Position numbers and translations under genes: made by a program. The notes beneath the pieces were generated by a model that did not search any database, had not been told where the DNA came from, and was given only the letters and a program-made list of their open reading frames with translations. Shown one piece after another: positions 1-8,151 of a stretch of 64,000 bases of DNA. Positions within the stretch are counted from its first letter, which is position 1. Each line of letters opens with the position of its first letter. Source of the stretch: Proteocatella sphenisci DSM 23131 (GTDB lineage: Bacteria; Bacillota; Clostridia; Peptostreptococcales; Filifactoraceae); assembly GCF_000423525.1 (NCBI RefSeq), contig NZ_AUID01000010.1:26873-90872 (forward strand), in the 5' to 3' direction.

Positions 1-1096
1 CTCGATGGCTGACAAGAGCATGATAAGAAACTACCTTCCCTACAAGACGGCAGCGCAGATTATGCCCTATACCCCTGATAATGAGATTTGTGAAGTTGTA
101 ATTAAGAATGGTGAAGACTATACCTATCAGGGCGTATATCTTATAGGAGAAAATATAAAGCAGGGCAAGGACCGAGTGGATATAGAAAAATTCAAAAAAT
201 CTTCAAGGGCAAACAGCATGCTGCTAAGGCGTGACAGGTATGATGAAAATGATACGATTTTAGATACCTATGCCACAAAAAATAAGTTATCAAAAAGATA
301 TGAATCAAGGAGATATATGGGGATAACCTATATAGGACTCCTTTATCCTGGCAAAAAAAATGTAACCAAGGACATGATCGATTATGCTACAGATGAGATA
401 AGTACTATAGAAAAAATATTATACTCTGGTGATTTTGATATTTATTCGACCTATGACAGATATATAGACGTAGATTCTTTCGTAGATTATTTTTTAATCA
501 ACGAGTTCTTTGGAAGTTATGACAGCGGAAATTTTTCGACCTACATGTACAGAGATGTGGGCGAGAAGCTCAAGATGGGTCCTGTGTGGGATTTTGACGG
601 AGCCTTGGATAACTATATTCATGAACCTCTGGAGGTTGGTGTAATGGCTTTTCATATAAAACCTCTGTTTGACAGACTGGTTAGGGATGAAGCTTTTATT
701 GAAAAACTCGAGTACAGGTATGCACAGCTTAGAAGAGGTGTACTGAGTGATGAAAATATCAATAAATCCATAGATGAAATAGTTAATTATATAGGACCTG
801 CTCAGGAGCGTGAGTGGGCAAGGTGGTCAGAGGAGTACACCAAAGATACTGATTTGAGCGTGGAAACTTATTATGATGGAGAGGGCTATGTATATAGGAA
901 CAGCCTTGAATATTCAGGTGAGATATATAATATAAAGACTAATTTGAGAAAGCATGGGAGTACAATAATGAATAGCCTTGATGAGCTCAAGGGCAGCTGT
1001 ATATGGCAGACAAGGTGGAGCAGCAGGGCTGATATTGCACTGCTTCTGACTATGCTGATTACTCTGGTTTCGGTCATTTATATTAAAAGAATATAG
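1..1096 (+). CDS. CotH-like kinase family protein, 5' end cut by the window
   Basis: The reading frame is open from base 2 and the first in-frame ATG is at base 5, but the protein enters in the middle of a CotH-type domain (the MADKSMIRNYLPY stretch matches the family's internal 'D.S.IRN.L' block), so the real start lies upstream of the window. The motif PVWDFDGALDNY around residue 200 is the Asp-containing block of CotH kinases. The C-terminus ends in one hydrophobic segment followed by KRI, which suggests a membrane anchor at the end of an extracellular or cell-surface protein. It is the first visible gene of the exopolysaccharide operon; 30 bases separate it from the MBOAT gene. CotH proteins were first described as spore-coat protein kinases, but versions in polysaccharide loci have no settled role. 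Family call is good; function here is open. Confidence 0.75.
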   Translation, partial: SMADKSMIRNYLPYKTAAQIMPYTPDNEICEVVIKNGEDYTYQGVYLIGENIKQGKDRVDIEKFKKSSRANSMLLRRDRYDENDTILDTYATKNKLSKRYESRRYMGITYIGLLYPGKKNVTKDMIDYATDEISTIEKILYSGDFDIYSTYDRYIDVDSFVDYFLINEFFGSYDSGNFSTYMYRDVGEKLKMGPVWDFDGALDNYIHEPLEVGVMAFHIKPLFDRLVRDEAFIEKLEYRYAQLRRGVLSDENINKSIDEIVNYIGPAQEREWARWSEEYTKDTDLSVETYYDGEGYVYRNSLEYSGEIYNIKTNLRKHGSTIMNSLDELKGSCIWQTRWSSRADIALLLTMLITLVSVIYIKRI

Positions 1097-1126
1097 GTCT
1101 TAAACGAGATGAGACGGGAGAAAACT

Positions 1127-2554
1127 ATGCTATTTACAAATTTTGTATTCTTATTTTATTTTTTTCCGGTGGCCATAGCGGTTTATTATATTTTTAGTTT
1201 TTCAAAAAATCTCAGAAATATATGGCTGATACTCATAAGTCTTGTTTTTTATGGCTGGGCTGAGCCGCTATATATATTTGGCCTTATGGCTCTGATAGTA
1301 TTAAATATGGGTATGGGAATAATCATAGAAAAAAACAAAGACACTAAAGCATTTCTGATTTTTGCCATAGGACTCAACATACTGGTTTTATTTGCCATGA
1401 AATATCTGGACCTTACTGCCAGTGTTATTACTGAAATATCTGGCTACAGGCTCCTATTTAATTTGGGACTGCACATACCCATAGGAATTTCATTTTTCGT
1501 TCTAAGAGCAATATCTTACCTGGTGGATATATACAGAGGCAAGACTCAGGCCACCAGTAATATTATAGATCTGGGACTTTATTTTGCCTTCTTTCCAATC
1601 CTTATTGCAGGGCCCATCGTTTCATTTCAAGAGATGAGACCTCAGATTAAAGATAGAAAGCACAACTTGAATCGGGTGGCTGTGGGTTTTTCCAGATTTG
1701 TTACAGGATTTGCCAAGAAGGCAATTCTTGCCAATGCTTTTGCACTTATTGCTACAAGAATATTTGATCTTTCTACAATAGGAAAATCAATATACGATGT
1801 GCCAGCCCTCCTGGCTTGGCTGGGAGCACTGACCTTTGTGCTTCAGATATATTTTGATTACTCAGCCTACTGTGATATGGCAATAGGACTTGGACTGATC
1901 TTTGGATTCAAATTTCCGGAGAACTTTAACTATCCTCTTTCAGCCATAACGGTTACCCAATTTTGGAAAAGGTTCAACATCACCCTCTTTGGGTGGTTTG
2001 ACGAGTATCTTAGCAAATCTCTTTACAGAGAAGATAAAAAGAATAAAGACAGGGCCATAAGAAATACTTTGATACTCTGGGTGCTCATAGGATTATGGCA
2101 CGGACCCAATTTGACCTTTGTGGCCTGGGGCATTTTCAATTTCGTTTTAATAATAATGGAAGAATTTTTGGACATGGATGAGTGGAAGGTTAAACCTGTT
2201 TTTTTAAGGGTATATACCATACTTGTCATAACACTTGGTTTTGTAATTTTTAAGGCAAAAGACCTCTACCAGGCAGGTATATATATTGGCAATATGTTTG
2301 CCAGAAATCATAATGGTTTCTATTCTGATATAGCAATGATGTATCTTAGAGAATATGGAGCTCTTTACATTTTGGGAATAATATTTGCAACTCCACTGGC
2401 AAGAAAGATAAACAGCGGACTTATTAAAATGAAGTGGGGAAGGAAAACTGTAGCTTACAATGCAATATACCCCTTGTTTATGACGATTTTATTTGTAGTT
2501 AGTGTGGCTTATATAATAGTTTTGGGTAATACGGAATTTGTTTTTTACAGATAG
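1127..2554 (+). CDS. MBOAT family membrane O-acyltransferase (AlgI/DltB type)
   Basis: A 475-residue multi-spanning membrane protein of the MBOAT family, which moves acyl (usually acetyl) groups across the membrane onto an extracellular polymer. Motifs seen: the FFPILIAGPIVSFQEM block near residue 170, the YFDYSAYCDMAIGLGLIFGF block near residue 250, and VLIGLWHGPNLTF with the probable catalytic His near residue 330. I place the start at 1127 (MLFTNFVFLF, typical of AlgI) because GGGAG lies 7 bases before it; an ATG at 1109 has no ribosome binding site. It sits between CotH-like and DHHW/AlgX-like genes and upstream of a cellulose synthase, so acetylation of a cellulose-like polymer is the likely job. 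This matches the MBOAT component of reported clostridial ccs loci. Confidence 0.9.
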   Translation: MLFTNFVFLFYFFPVAIAVYYIFSFSKNLRNIWLILISLVFYGWAEPLYIFGLMALIVLNMGMGIIIEKNKDTKAFLIFAIGLNILVLFAMKYLDLTASVITEISGYRLLFNLGLHIPIGISFFVLRAISYLVDIYRGKTQATSNIIDLGLYFAFFPILIAGPIVSFQEMRPQIKDRKHNLNRVAVGFSRFVTGFAKKAILANAFALIATRIFDLSTIGKSIYDVPALLAWLGALTFVLQIYFDYSAYCDMAIGLGLIFGFKFPENFNYPLSAITVTQFWKRFNITLFGWFDEYLSKSLYREDKKNKDRAIRNTLILWVLIGLWHGPNLTFVAWGIFNFVLIIMEEFLDMDEWKVKPVFLRVYTILVITLGFVIFKAKDLYQAGIYIGNMFARNHNGFYSDIAMMYLREYGALYILGIIFATPLARKINSGLIKMKWGRKTVAYNAIYPLFMTILFVVSVAYIIVLGNTEFVFYR

Positions 2555-2564
2555 GCGGTCTGAC

Positions 2565-3809
2565 ATGAAAATGTTTTTTGTAAAGAAGTATATACTGGCT
2601 GTATTGATATTTGTATCAACTGCCTTACTGGGCACCTTGACGCTGGTTTATAATGAAAATGCAATCAAATATGATGCCAGAAAGATATTTGATTCGGGGA
2701 GCAAGTATGAGAGCCTGAAAGGTAAAATAGAAAATATAGGGGAAAATAATAAGATAATAGATGAAGCTATCAGGAAGAACATTTTTGGAAAATATGAGCT
2801 TGCAGAACTTTACGGAGGGGTTCAAAGGCTTATTCTAAAGTCCGAAATGCAAAGTTTCGCATTTATAAAAGACAATAGAGGATATGTCTATAATGGAGCT
2901 TTTTATGTAGATAAGGATGAGAATATATTCGAATATGCAAGGCGTATAGGAAGGCTTAAAGAACATATGGAAGAAAAGCAGGGAAGAGCACTCTTTGTAA
3001 GCTATCCTGAAAAATCATGGATAGCAAAAGATTACGAGTCAGGCCTTCCTATAAGAGACTATGGATATGTACAAGATGAATTACTGGCAGGCATTATGAA
3101 AAACAGGGGAGATTACTTGGACTTGAGAACGGCATTTGACAAGATGGGTGTAGACAAAGAACACATCTATTACAAGACGGACAGGAGGATGACTACCTAT
3201 GGCTCATTCAAAGTTTTTCAGGCAATAGTGGCTGAAATAGACAGGCGATATGGGGTCAATCTGGACCCAGATGGAACATACACGGAGATTTATAATTATG
3301 CTGTCGAAGTTTATCCTGACATATTTCTTGGGGATATGGCAACCGCCAGTGGAAGAGTGTTTTTTGGAACTGATGATCTGGAAATATATAATTCTGAAAT
3401 CAAGGAAGAATTTATATGGCACTATATAGATGATAAGGGAAGAAGCTTTGTGAAATCCGGCAATAAAAACATTCTGCTTGAGAAGAATTATATAGAATCA
3501 AACAAGTTATTCAATAATATATATAGTAGTAACCTTATGAAGGTGTTTTTAAACAAATACAACCAATGGGATAAGATTGTGAATGTAAAAAATCCGGATG
3601 GACCCAAGATACTTTGCGTAAGAGATGAAAGTTTTTCCCAGGTGGCTATGTTTCTTGCTCCTCTTTGCAGTGAAATTCAACTTATAAGCCCAGCTACAGG
3701 GGATATAGATGTCGAAGACTATATAGAAGAGAATGATTTTGACTATGTGATTGTGGCATTTACTGCAGGCCATATCAGTGATGACTATTTTGACTTTTTT
3801 GAAAGCTAA
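2565..3809 (+). CDS. DHHW/AlgX-AlgJ-like SGNH-fold protein of the acetylation module
   Basis: A 414-residue protein with one N-terminal membrane segment (residues about 4-22) and an extracellular domain resembling the DHHW family, the SGNH-like partners of MBOAT acetyltransferases. The family's diagnostic block normally reads TDHHWT, with the catalytic Asp-His pair; here the same position reads YYKTDRRMTTYGSF, so both His and the Trp are replaced. The later CVRDESFSQVAMFLAPL block keeps a Ser in the position expected for the nucleophile. Start chosen at 2565, six bases after AGGCGG; a TTG at 2538 lies inside the MBOAT gene without a binding site. It follows the MBOAT gene by 10 bases and is surely co-transcribed. 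It may be a structural or binding subunit rather than an active acetyl-esterase or transferase. Confidence 0.7.
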   Translation: MKMFFVKKYILAVLIFVSTALLGTLTLVYNENAIKYDARKIFDSGSKYESLKGKIENIGENNKIIDEAIRKNIFGKYELAELYGGVQRLILKSEMQSFAFIKDNRGYVYNGAFYVDKDENIFEYARRIGRLKEHMEEKQGRALFVSYPEKSWIAKDYESGLPIRDYGYVQDELLAGIMKNRGDYLDLRTAFDKMGVDKEHIYYKTDRRMTTYGSFKVFQAIVAEIDRRYGVNLDPDGTYTEIYNYAVEVYPDIFLGDMATASGRVFFGTDDLEIYNSEIKEEFIWHYIDDKGRSFVKSGNKNILLEKNYIESNKLFNNIYSSNLMKVFLNKYNQWDKIVNVKNPDGPKILCVRDESFSQVAMFLAPLCSEIQLISPATGDIDVEDYIEENDFDYVIVAFTAGHISDDYFDFFES

Positions 3810-3839
3810 TAGTTTTAAAGCTAAAGGAGGAGAGAGAAT

Positions 3840-4682
3840 ATGAAGAAAGCAATTATAACTTTTTCGGGTTTCGTTTTGCTTTTGCTCCTCATTTTTTCGG
3901 CATACAGCGCCGTTAAAGAAGATAAGAAGGAACTTGTAAATCCAGGAGACCCTGTGTATACGTATTTTTACAGGACGAAGAATGATGCGGACTGCATTTT
4001 AATAAAACAAGGAGGTGCAAGTATACTCATAGACACAGGTGAAAAAGTGGATGCCCAGGGAATAATCACTTTCTTGAAGGAACAAAATATAGAAACTATA
4101 AACTATATGATACTTACTCATGCGGACAAGGATCATATAGGGGGAGCTCTTGATATCATTAAAAATTTAAAGGTAGAAGAAGTTATTAAACCCTACTATT
4201 CCAACAAGAGTGAGGAGATGGACCTTATAGAAAGTGAGATTTTGAAGCGAGAGATTCGTACATCCCATCAGCTTCATATGAGAAAATTTTCAGCAGGAGA
4301 AATAAGTATATTTGTATATCCTCCTCTGGAAAAAAGGTATTCAGATGACAACAATTATTCATTGGCAACGCTTGTGACCCACAAGAATGTAAAAATGTTA
4401 TTTCCTGGAGATGCAAAGTACAAGCGCCTTAACGAGCTCCTTGAAATAAAGTGGGGGGATGATATAGCGCTTTTGAAAATCCCCTATCACGGTCGCCAGG
4501 TGGAAAATTCGAAACTCTTTATAGAAACGATCAATCCGGAATTTGCGGTGGTAACTGCGGCGGATGCAGACGAGAGCATCCTGCAAGCTTGTGATGAGAC
4601 AGGGGCACAAATTTTTTACACGCTAAAGCAAGATGTAGGATTTATAAGTGATGGGAAAACTTTAAATATAATGGAGGGATAG
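3840..4682 (+). CDS. Metallo-beta-lactamase-fold hydrolase, ComEC C-terminal type, exported or membrane anchored
   Basis: A 280-residue protein with an N-terminal hydrophobic segment (residues about 5-23) and then an MBL fold. The metal motif reads LTHADKDHIGG, the H-x-D-x-D-H variant typical of ComEC/Rec2 C-terminal hydrolases instead of the H-x-H-x-D-H form. Further metal-site candidates are FPGDAKY and the PYHGR block near residue 215. Strong ribosome binding site (AAAGGAGGAG) 9 bases before the ATG. It sits two bases upstream of the cellulose synthase gene. Stand-alone ComEC-like hydrolases outside competence operons usually have no assigned substrate; location suggests action on the polymer, a lipid carrier or a nucleotide at the outer membrane face. 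Function is not assigned. Confidence 0.75.
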   Translation: MKKAIITFSGFVLLLLLIFSAYSAVKEDKKELVNPGDPVYTYFYRTKNDADCILIKQGGASILIDTGEKVDAQGIITFLKEQNIETINYMILTHADKDHIGGALDIIKNLKVEEVIKPYYSNKSEEMDLIESEILKREIRTSHQLHMRKFSAGEISIFVYPPLEKRYSDDNNYSLATLVTHKNVKMLFPGDAKYKRLNELLEIKWGDDIALLKIPYHGRQVENSKLFIETINPEFAVVTAADADESILQACDETGAQIFYTLKQDVGFISDGKTLNIMEG

Positions 4683-4684
4683 AC

Positions 4685-7003
4685 ATGGGAGACAAAAGCA
4701 TAGTAAAGGATGAGACGGCTAGACGAAGACGCAACAAGTTCTGGTTTTTTTTAAATATAATATTTACCCTTATTTACCTTTACTGGAGGGTCGTATATAC
4801 AGTGCCCCTTAAGTATGGGACGGTTTCAAAGGTGGCGGGTATAATCCTCATATCTGTTGAGCTCATAGGAGCACTCGAAGCCTTTGTACATTACTGGAAC
4901 ATGTACAGTGTCAAAAAATATGAACTTCCAGAAATTCCACTTGAGGAGTATCCTGATGTCGATGTTTTCATATCGACTTACAATGAACCAGAAGAAATTC
5001 TTTACAAGACTGTCAATGGATGTCTTCATATGGACTATCCTGACAAGACCAAGGTCCACATATATCTATGTGACGACAGCAGAAGGGCATGGCTTAAAAA
5101 GTTTGCTGAAGAAATGGGAGTAAATTATCTGGACAGACCCAACAACAAAGGAGCTAAGGCGGGAAATTTAAATAATGCCATGAGCATGACCTCATCTCCT
5201 CTGGTAGCTACTTTTGATGCAGATATGATTCCTAATCATAATTTTTTAATGAAGACAGTCCCATATTTCATCGATGAGGAAATTAAAAACAGAGACAGAA
5301 AAGAAAAAGACAGAGTAAATATAGGTTTTGTACAGTCTCCCCAGTCATTCTATAATCCTGATTTATATCAGTTTTATCTATTTTCTGAAAACCGTATACC
5401 AAATGAACAGGATTACTTTTACAGAGATGTCCAGGTTGCAAGAAACAAGAGCAACAGCGTTATTTATGGGGGTTCAAATACCCTTCTATCGAGAAAAGCA
5501 ATTGATGAGGTAGGCGGTTTCTTTACAGGATCAATAACAGAGGATTTTGCAACAGGGATACTGATTCAAAAAGCCAAATACAAGTGCATAGCAATAGATG
5601 ACATACTTGCTTCTGGTCTGTCACCTACTACACTCAAAGACCTTATACAGCAGCGTGTGCGTTGGGCAAGAGGAGTTATAGATACCAGTCGTAAGGTAGA
5701 TTTTATATTTACTGATAAACTTACATTTGCTCAAAGGATAAACTACTGGACATCCATGTGGTACTGGTATTCTCCCTTTAAGATGTTCATATATATAATG
5801 GCGCCTATTCTTTATGCGACTTTTGGATATGTGGTTATAGAATGTACCTTACCAGAGATTTTGATTTTCTGGCTGCCTATGTATATAACCAGTAATGCTA
5901 CACTTAAGATGCTAAGCGGTAACATAAGGACTACTAAATGGAGTCATATTTATGAAACTGTACTCTTTCCTTTCCTGTTTTTCCCAGTACTGATGGAGAC
6001 CTTTGGAATATCGATGAAGACTTTCAAGGTTACTCAAAAAGGAGACACAAAGAGCGAACAGGGTGAAAATTTTATATACTCAATACCTTTTCTGGTATTC
6101 ATAGTGCTTTCTGTAATAGGGATTTACAAGAGTGTAAAGATAATGTTTCTTACCGCTTCAATCAACCCGATTGTAATCTTGTTCTGGTTAATAGTCAACT
6201 TGTTCAGTCTTGTGATGGCTCTGTTCTTTATTCAGGGAAGAAATTTCATGAGAAAATCAGAGAGGGTAAGTGCGGAGCTGGATTGTAAAATTGTAAACGA
6301 ATATGAAAGTATTTTATGCAAGACTAAGGACTTTTCGGAAACAGGGGTAAGTATACTGACAGAAAAGCCATATTTCATAGATGATCAAGAAGAGGTCGAA
6401 CTGTGGATCAGCTCTGAGCGGTATGAAGCCAAAGTCAATGCCAGGGTACTTCATGTAAAAAAAGAAGAAGGGATGTGGAAATACTCTTTCAAAATAAGTG
6501 AGATACCTCAAGAATATAAATCAGACTATATGCAGCTTATTTATGACAGGGAACCAACCCTTCCACTTACACTGGATGATTCTTTGAGCAGCTTTGATGA
6601 TCTGAGAATAAATATAAGAAACCGTACAAAAACACGGATATACGACAATAGAAGATTCGCAAGAACTGACATTGAAGATATAGGAGAAACCAGTGATTTA
6701 CGCAAGATAAAAATTTATGATTTTAACTACCAGTTTATTGCTTTAGAAACATATTCAAATGATAAGAAGGTGGATGTAAAGCTGTCAAACGGTTTGGTGC
6801 TCAAGTGTATTTACGACAGGACGGCAAGAGGCAATATAAAAATCTATACGGTGAGCAACATAAGAGAAATCTACAGAGATCCGGGAAAAAGATTGCTTTT
6901 AAACGAGTGGCTTGAATCGGAGCTCATCTATAAGAAGGAGGAAGCTATTGAAAAGAATATTGAAAATGAAGCAGAAGATTTCTTCGAAATGGCTGATATC
7001 TAA
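4685..7003 (+). CDS. ccsA: Cellulose synthase catalytic subunit (BcsA/CcsA-like) with PilZ domain and extra C-terminal region
   Basis: A 772-residue processive family-2 glycosyltransferase that polymerises UDP-glucose and extrudes the glucan through its membrane channel. Two membrane segments (about 20-70) precede the catalytic domain with DD (130-131), DAD (178-180), TED (285-287) and QQRVRW (322-327, the QxxRW motif). More membrane segments follow (about 360-515). The PilZ domain has an intact c-di-GMP signature: R523-xxx-R527 and DFSETG (549-554), so activation by c-di-GMP is expected. Residues about 625-772 form an additional region I cannot assign, ending in an acidic tail. No BcsB or BcsC partner is seen, as expected in a single-membrane cell. 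The gene overlaps the GH5 gene. The symbol follows the clostridial cellulose synthase (ccs) naming and is by similarity. Confidence 0.88.
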   Translation: MGDKSIVKDETARRRRNKFWFFLNIIFTLIYLYWRVVYTVPLKYGTVSKVAGIILISVELIGALEAFVHYWNMYSVKKYELPEIPLEEYPDVDVFISTYNEPEEILYKTVNGCLHMDYPDKTKVHIYLCDDSRRAWLKKFAEEMGVNYLDRPNNKGAKAGNLNNAMSMTSSPLVATFDADMIPNHNFLMKTVPYFIDEEIKNRDRKEKDRVNIGFVQSPQSFYNPDLYQFYLFSENRIPNEQDYFYRDVQVARNKSNSVIYGGSNTLLSRKAIDEVGGFFTGSITEDFATGILIQKAKYKCIAIDDILASGLSPTTLKDLIQQRVRWARGVIDTSRKVDFIFTDKLTFAQRINYWTSMWYWYSPFKMFIYIMAPILYATFGYVVIECTLPEILIFWLPMYITSNATLKMLSGNIRTTKWSHIYETVLFPFLFFPVLMETFGISMKTFKVTQKGDTKSEQGENFIYSIPFLVFIVLSVIGIYKSVKIMFLTASINPIVILFWLIVNLFSLVMALFFIQGRNFMRKSERVSAELDCKIVNEYESILCKTKDFSETGVSILTEKPYFIDDQEEVELWISSERYEAKVNARVLHVKKEEGMWKYSFKISEIPQEYKSDYMQLIYDREPTLPLTLDDSLSSFDDLRINIRNRTKTRIYDNRRFARTDIEDIGETSDLRKIKIYDFNYQFIALETYSNDKKVDVKLSNGLVLKCIYDRTARGNIKIYTVSNIREIYRDPGKRLLLNEWLESELIYKKEEAIEKNIENEAEDFFEMADI

Positions 7004-8108
7004 TATGCTACTTTTTATTTTTCTGCTTGCAAGCCTTGTTTATTTTGTCTTACCCTGGAAAGAGGAAAATCCCAATGAACATATTGAATTTGTACTTTCC
7101 ATGGGAGCTGGCTGGAATCTTGGGAATGCCCTGGATTCTCACGGCTCAGGCCAAAACAGACAACCGGTAGAAATATATGAGACTTTTTGGGGTAATCCAA
7201 AAATTACGGAGGAGACTATATTAGCCGTAAAAGAAGCGGGTTTTAAGACTGTTCGTATTCCGGTTACCTGGTATGAGCATATGGACAAAGATGGTTTGAT
7301 AGATGTCGAGTGGATGGACAGGGTAAATGACATAGTCAATTACGTCATAGAAAATGACATGTATGCAATCATAAATATCCATCACGACAGATGGGCTCAG
7401 CCCATGGCTTCAAACAGTGAGAAGGCCAATGCCATGCTAAAGATTGTCTGGGACCAGATTGCTACAAGGTTTGCAAAATATGATAATCATCTTATTTTTG
7501 AGGCTGTCAATGAGCCACGCCTTATAGGAACTGAGTATGAGTGGAATGCTGGAACAGCGGAGGCTCGCAGAATAGTGAATATTTATAACCAGACATTTAT
7601 AGAGACGGTAAGGAGTATACCAGGAAATTCAAGCAGATACCTCATGGTGGCGCCTTATGGAGACTCTCCTGATTTAGAAGCAATTCAAGCGGTCAATTTG
7701 CCCGATGATAAATACCTTATATTGACAGTTCATGGATACAGGCCCTATGGTTTTACCCATGACAGGAAGGGGACTCGTTCCTGGGACGCTAATAATATAA
7801 ATGACACCAGGGAAATAGATGAGATGATGGCTAATCTGGATTATCATTTTATACAAAAAGGCATTCCAGTTATCATAGGAGAATTTGGAGTAATCGATAA
7901 GGATAATCTGAAAGAGAGACTGGCCTACACAAAGTATTATGTTTCGAGTGCCAGACGTTATAATATAATGTGCATATGGTGGGATGACAGCATAAGAAAA
8001 GATAAAAAGGAAAGATTTGGTATTTTAGACAGGGAGAGAAATGTGTTTGCCTATCCAGGGATTGCAAAGGTCCTTGTCGAAGAGCAGCCACTGCCTCAAA
8101 TAAGCTAA
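6948..8108 (+). CDS. ccsZ: Glycoside hydrolase family 5 endoglucanase of the cellulose operon (CcsZ-like)
   Basis: A 386-residue GH5 enzyme with an N-terminal membrane anchor (residues about 18-36), so it acts outside the cell. GH5 hallmarks are GAGWNLGNALDSHG near residue 56, VRIPVTWYEH, INIHHD, the acid/base FEAVNEPR, and the nucleophile block VIIGEFGVID. I start it at TTG 6948 because AAGGAGG ends six bases before; a TTG at 6912 lies upstream of that site. The start overlaps the synthase gene by 56 bases, implying translational coupling. Clostridial and Gram-negative cellulose operons carry a synthase-linked endoglucanase that trims or releases the nascent glucan; this is its counterpart. 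It is the last gene of the operon, followed at once by a terminator. Confidence 0.88.
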   Translation: MKRILKMKQKISSKWLISNMLLFIFLLASLVYFVLPWKEENPNEHIEFVLSMGAGWNLGNALDSHGSGQNRQPVEIYETFWGNPKITEETILAVKEAGFKTVRIPVTWYEHMDKDGLIDVEWMDRVNDIVNYVIENDMYAIINIHHDRWAQPMASNSEKANAMLKIVWDQIATRFAKYDNHLIFEAVNEPRLIGTEYEWNAGTAEARRIVNIYNQTFIETVRSIPGNSSRYLMVAPYGDSPDLEAIQAVNLPDDKYLILTVHGYRPYGFTHDRKGTRSWDANNINDTREIDEMMANLDYHFIQKGIPVIIGEFGVIDKDNLKERLAYTKYYVSSARRYNIMCIWWDDSIRKDKKERFGILDRERNVFAYPGIAKVLVEEQPLPQIS

Positions 8109-8151
8109 AAAATCTACCTCTGGATTTAAAGACCAGAGGTGGATTTTTTAG
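8105..8151. terminator. Bidirectional intrinsic terminator between two convergent operons
   Basis: A 19-base arm starting CTAAAAAATC and ending ACCTCTGG pairs with its complement across a 9-base loop, with a single G-T pair. The stem carries A/T runs at both ends, so it can end transcription of the cellulose operon on the plus strand and the exporter operon on the minus strand. Confidence 0.9.

Noticed and set aside
5..7. ATG at base 5 as the start of the CotH-like gene
   Set aside because: The protein begins in the middle of the CotH fold and the frame is open at the window edge, so this is an internal Met.
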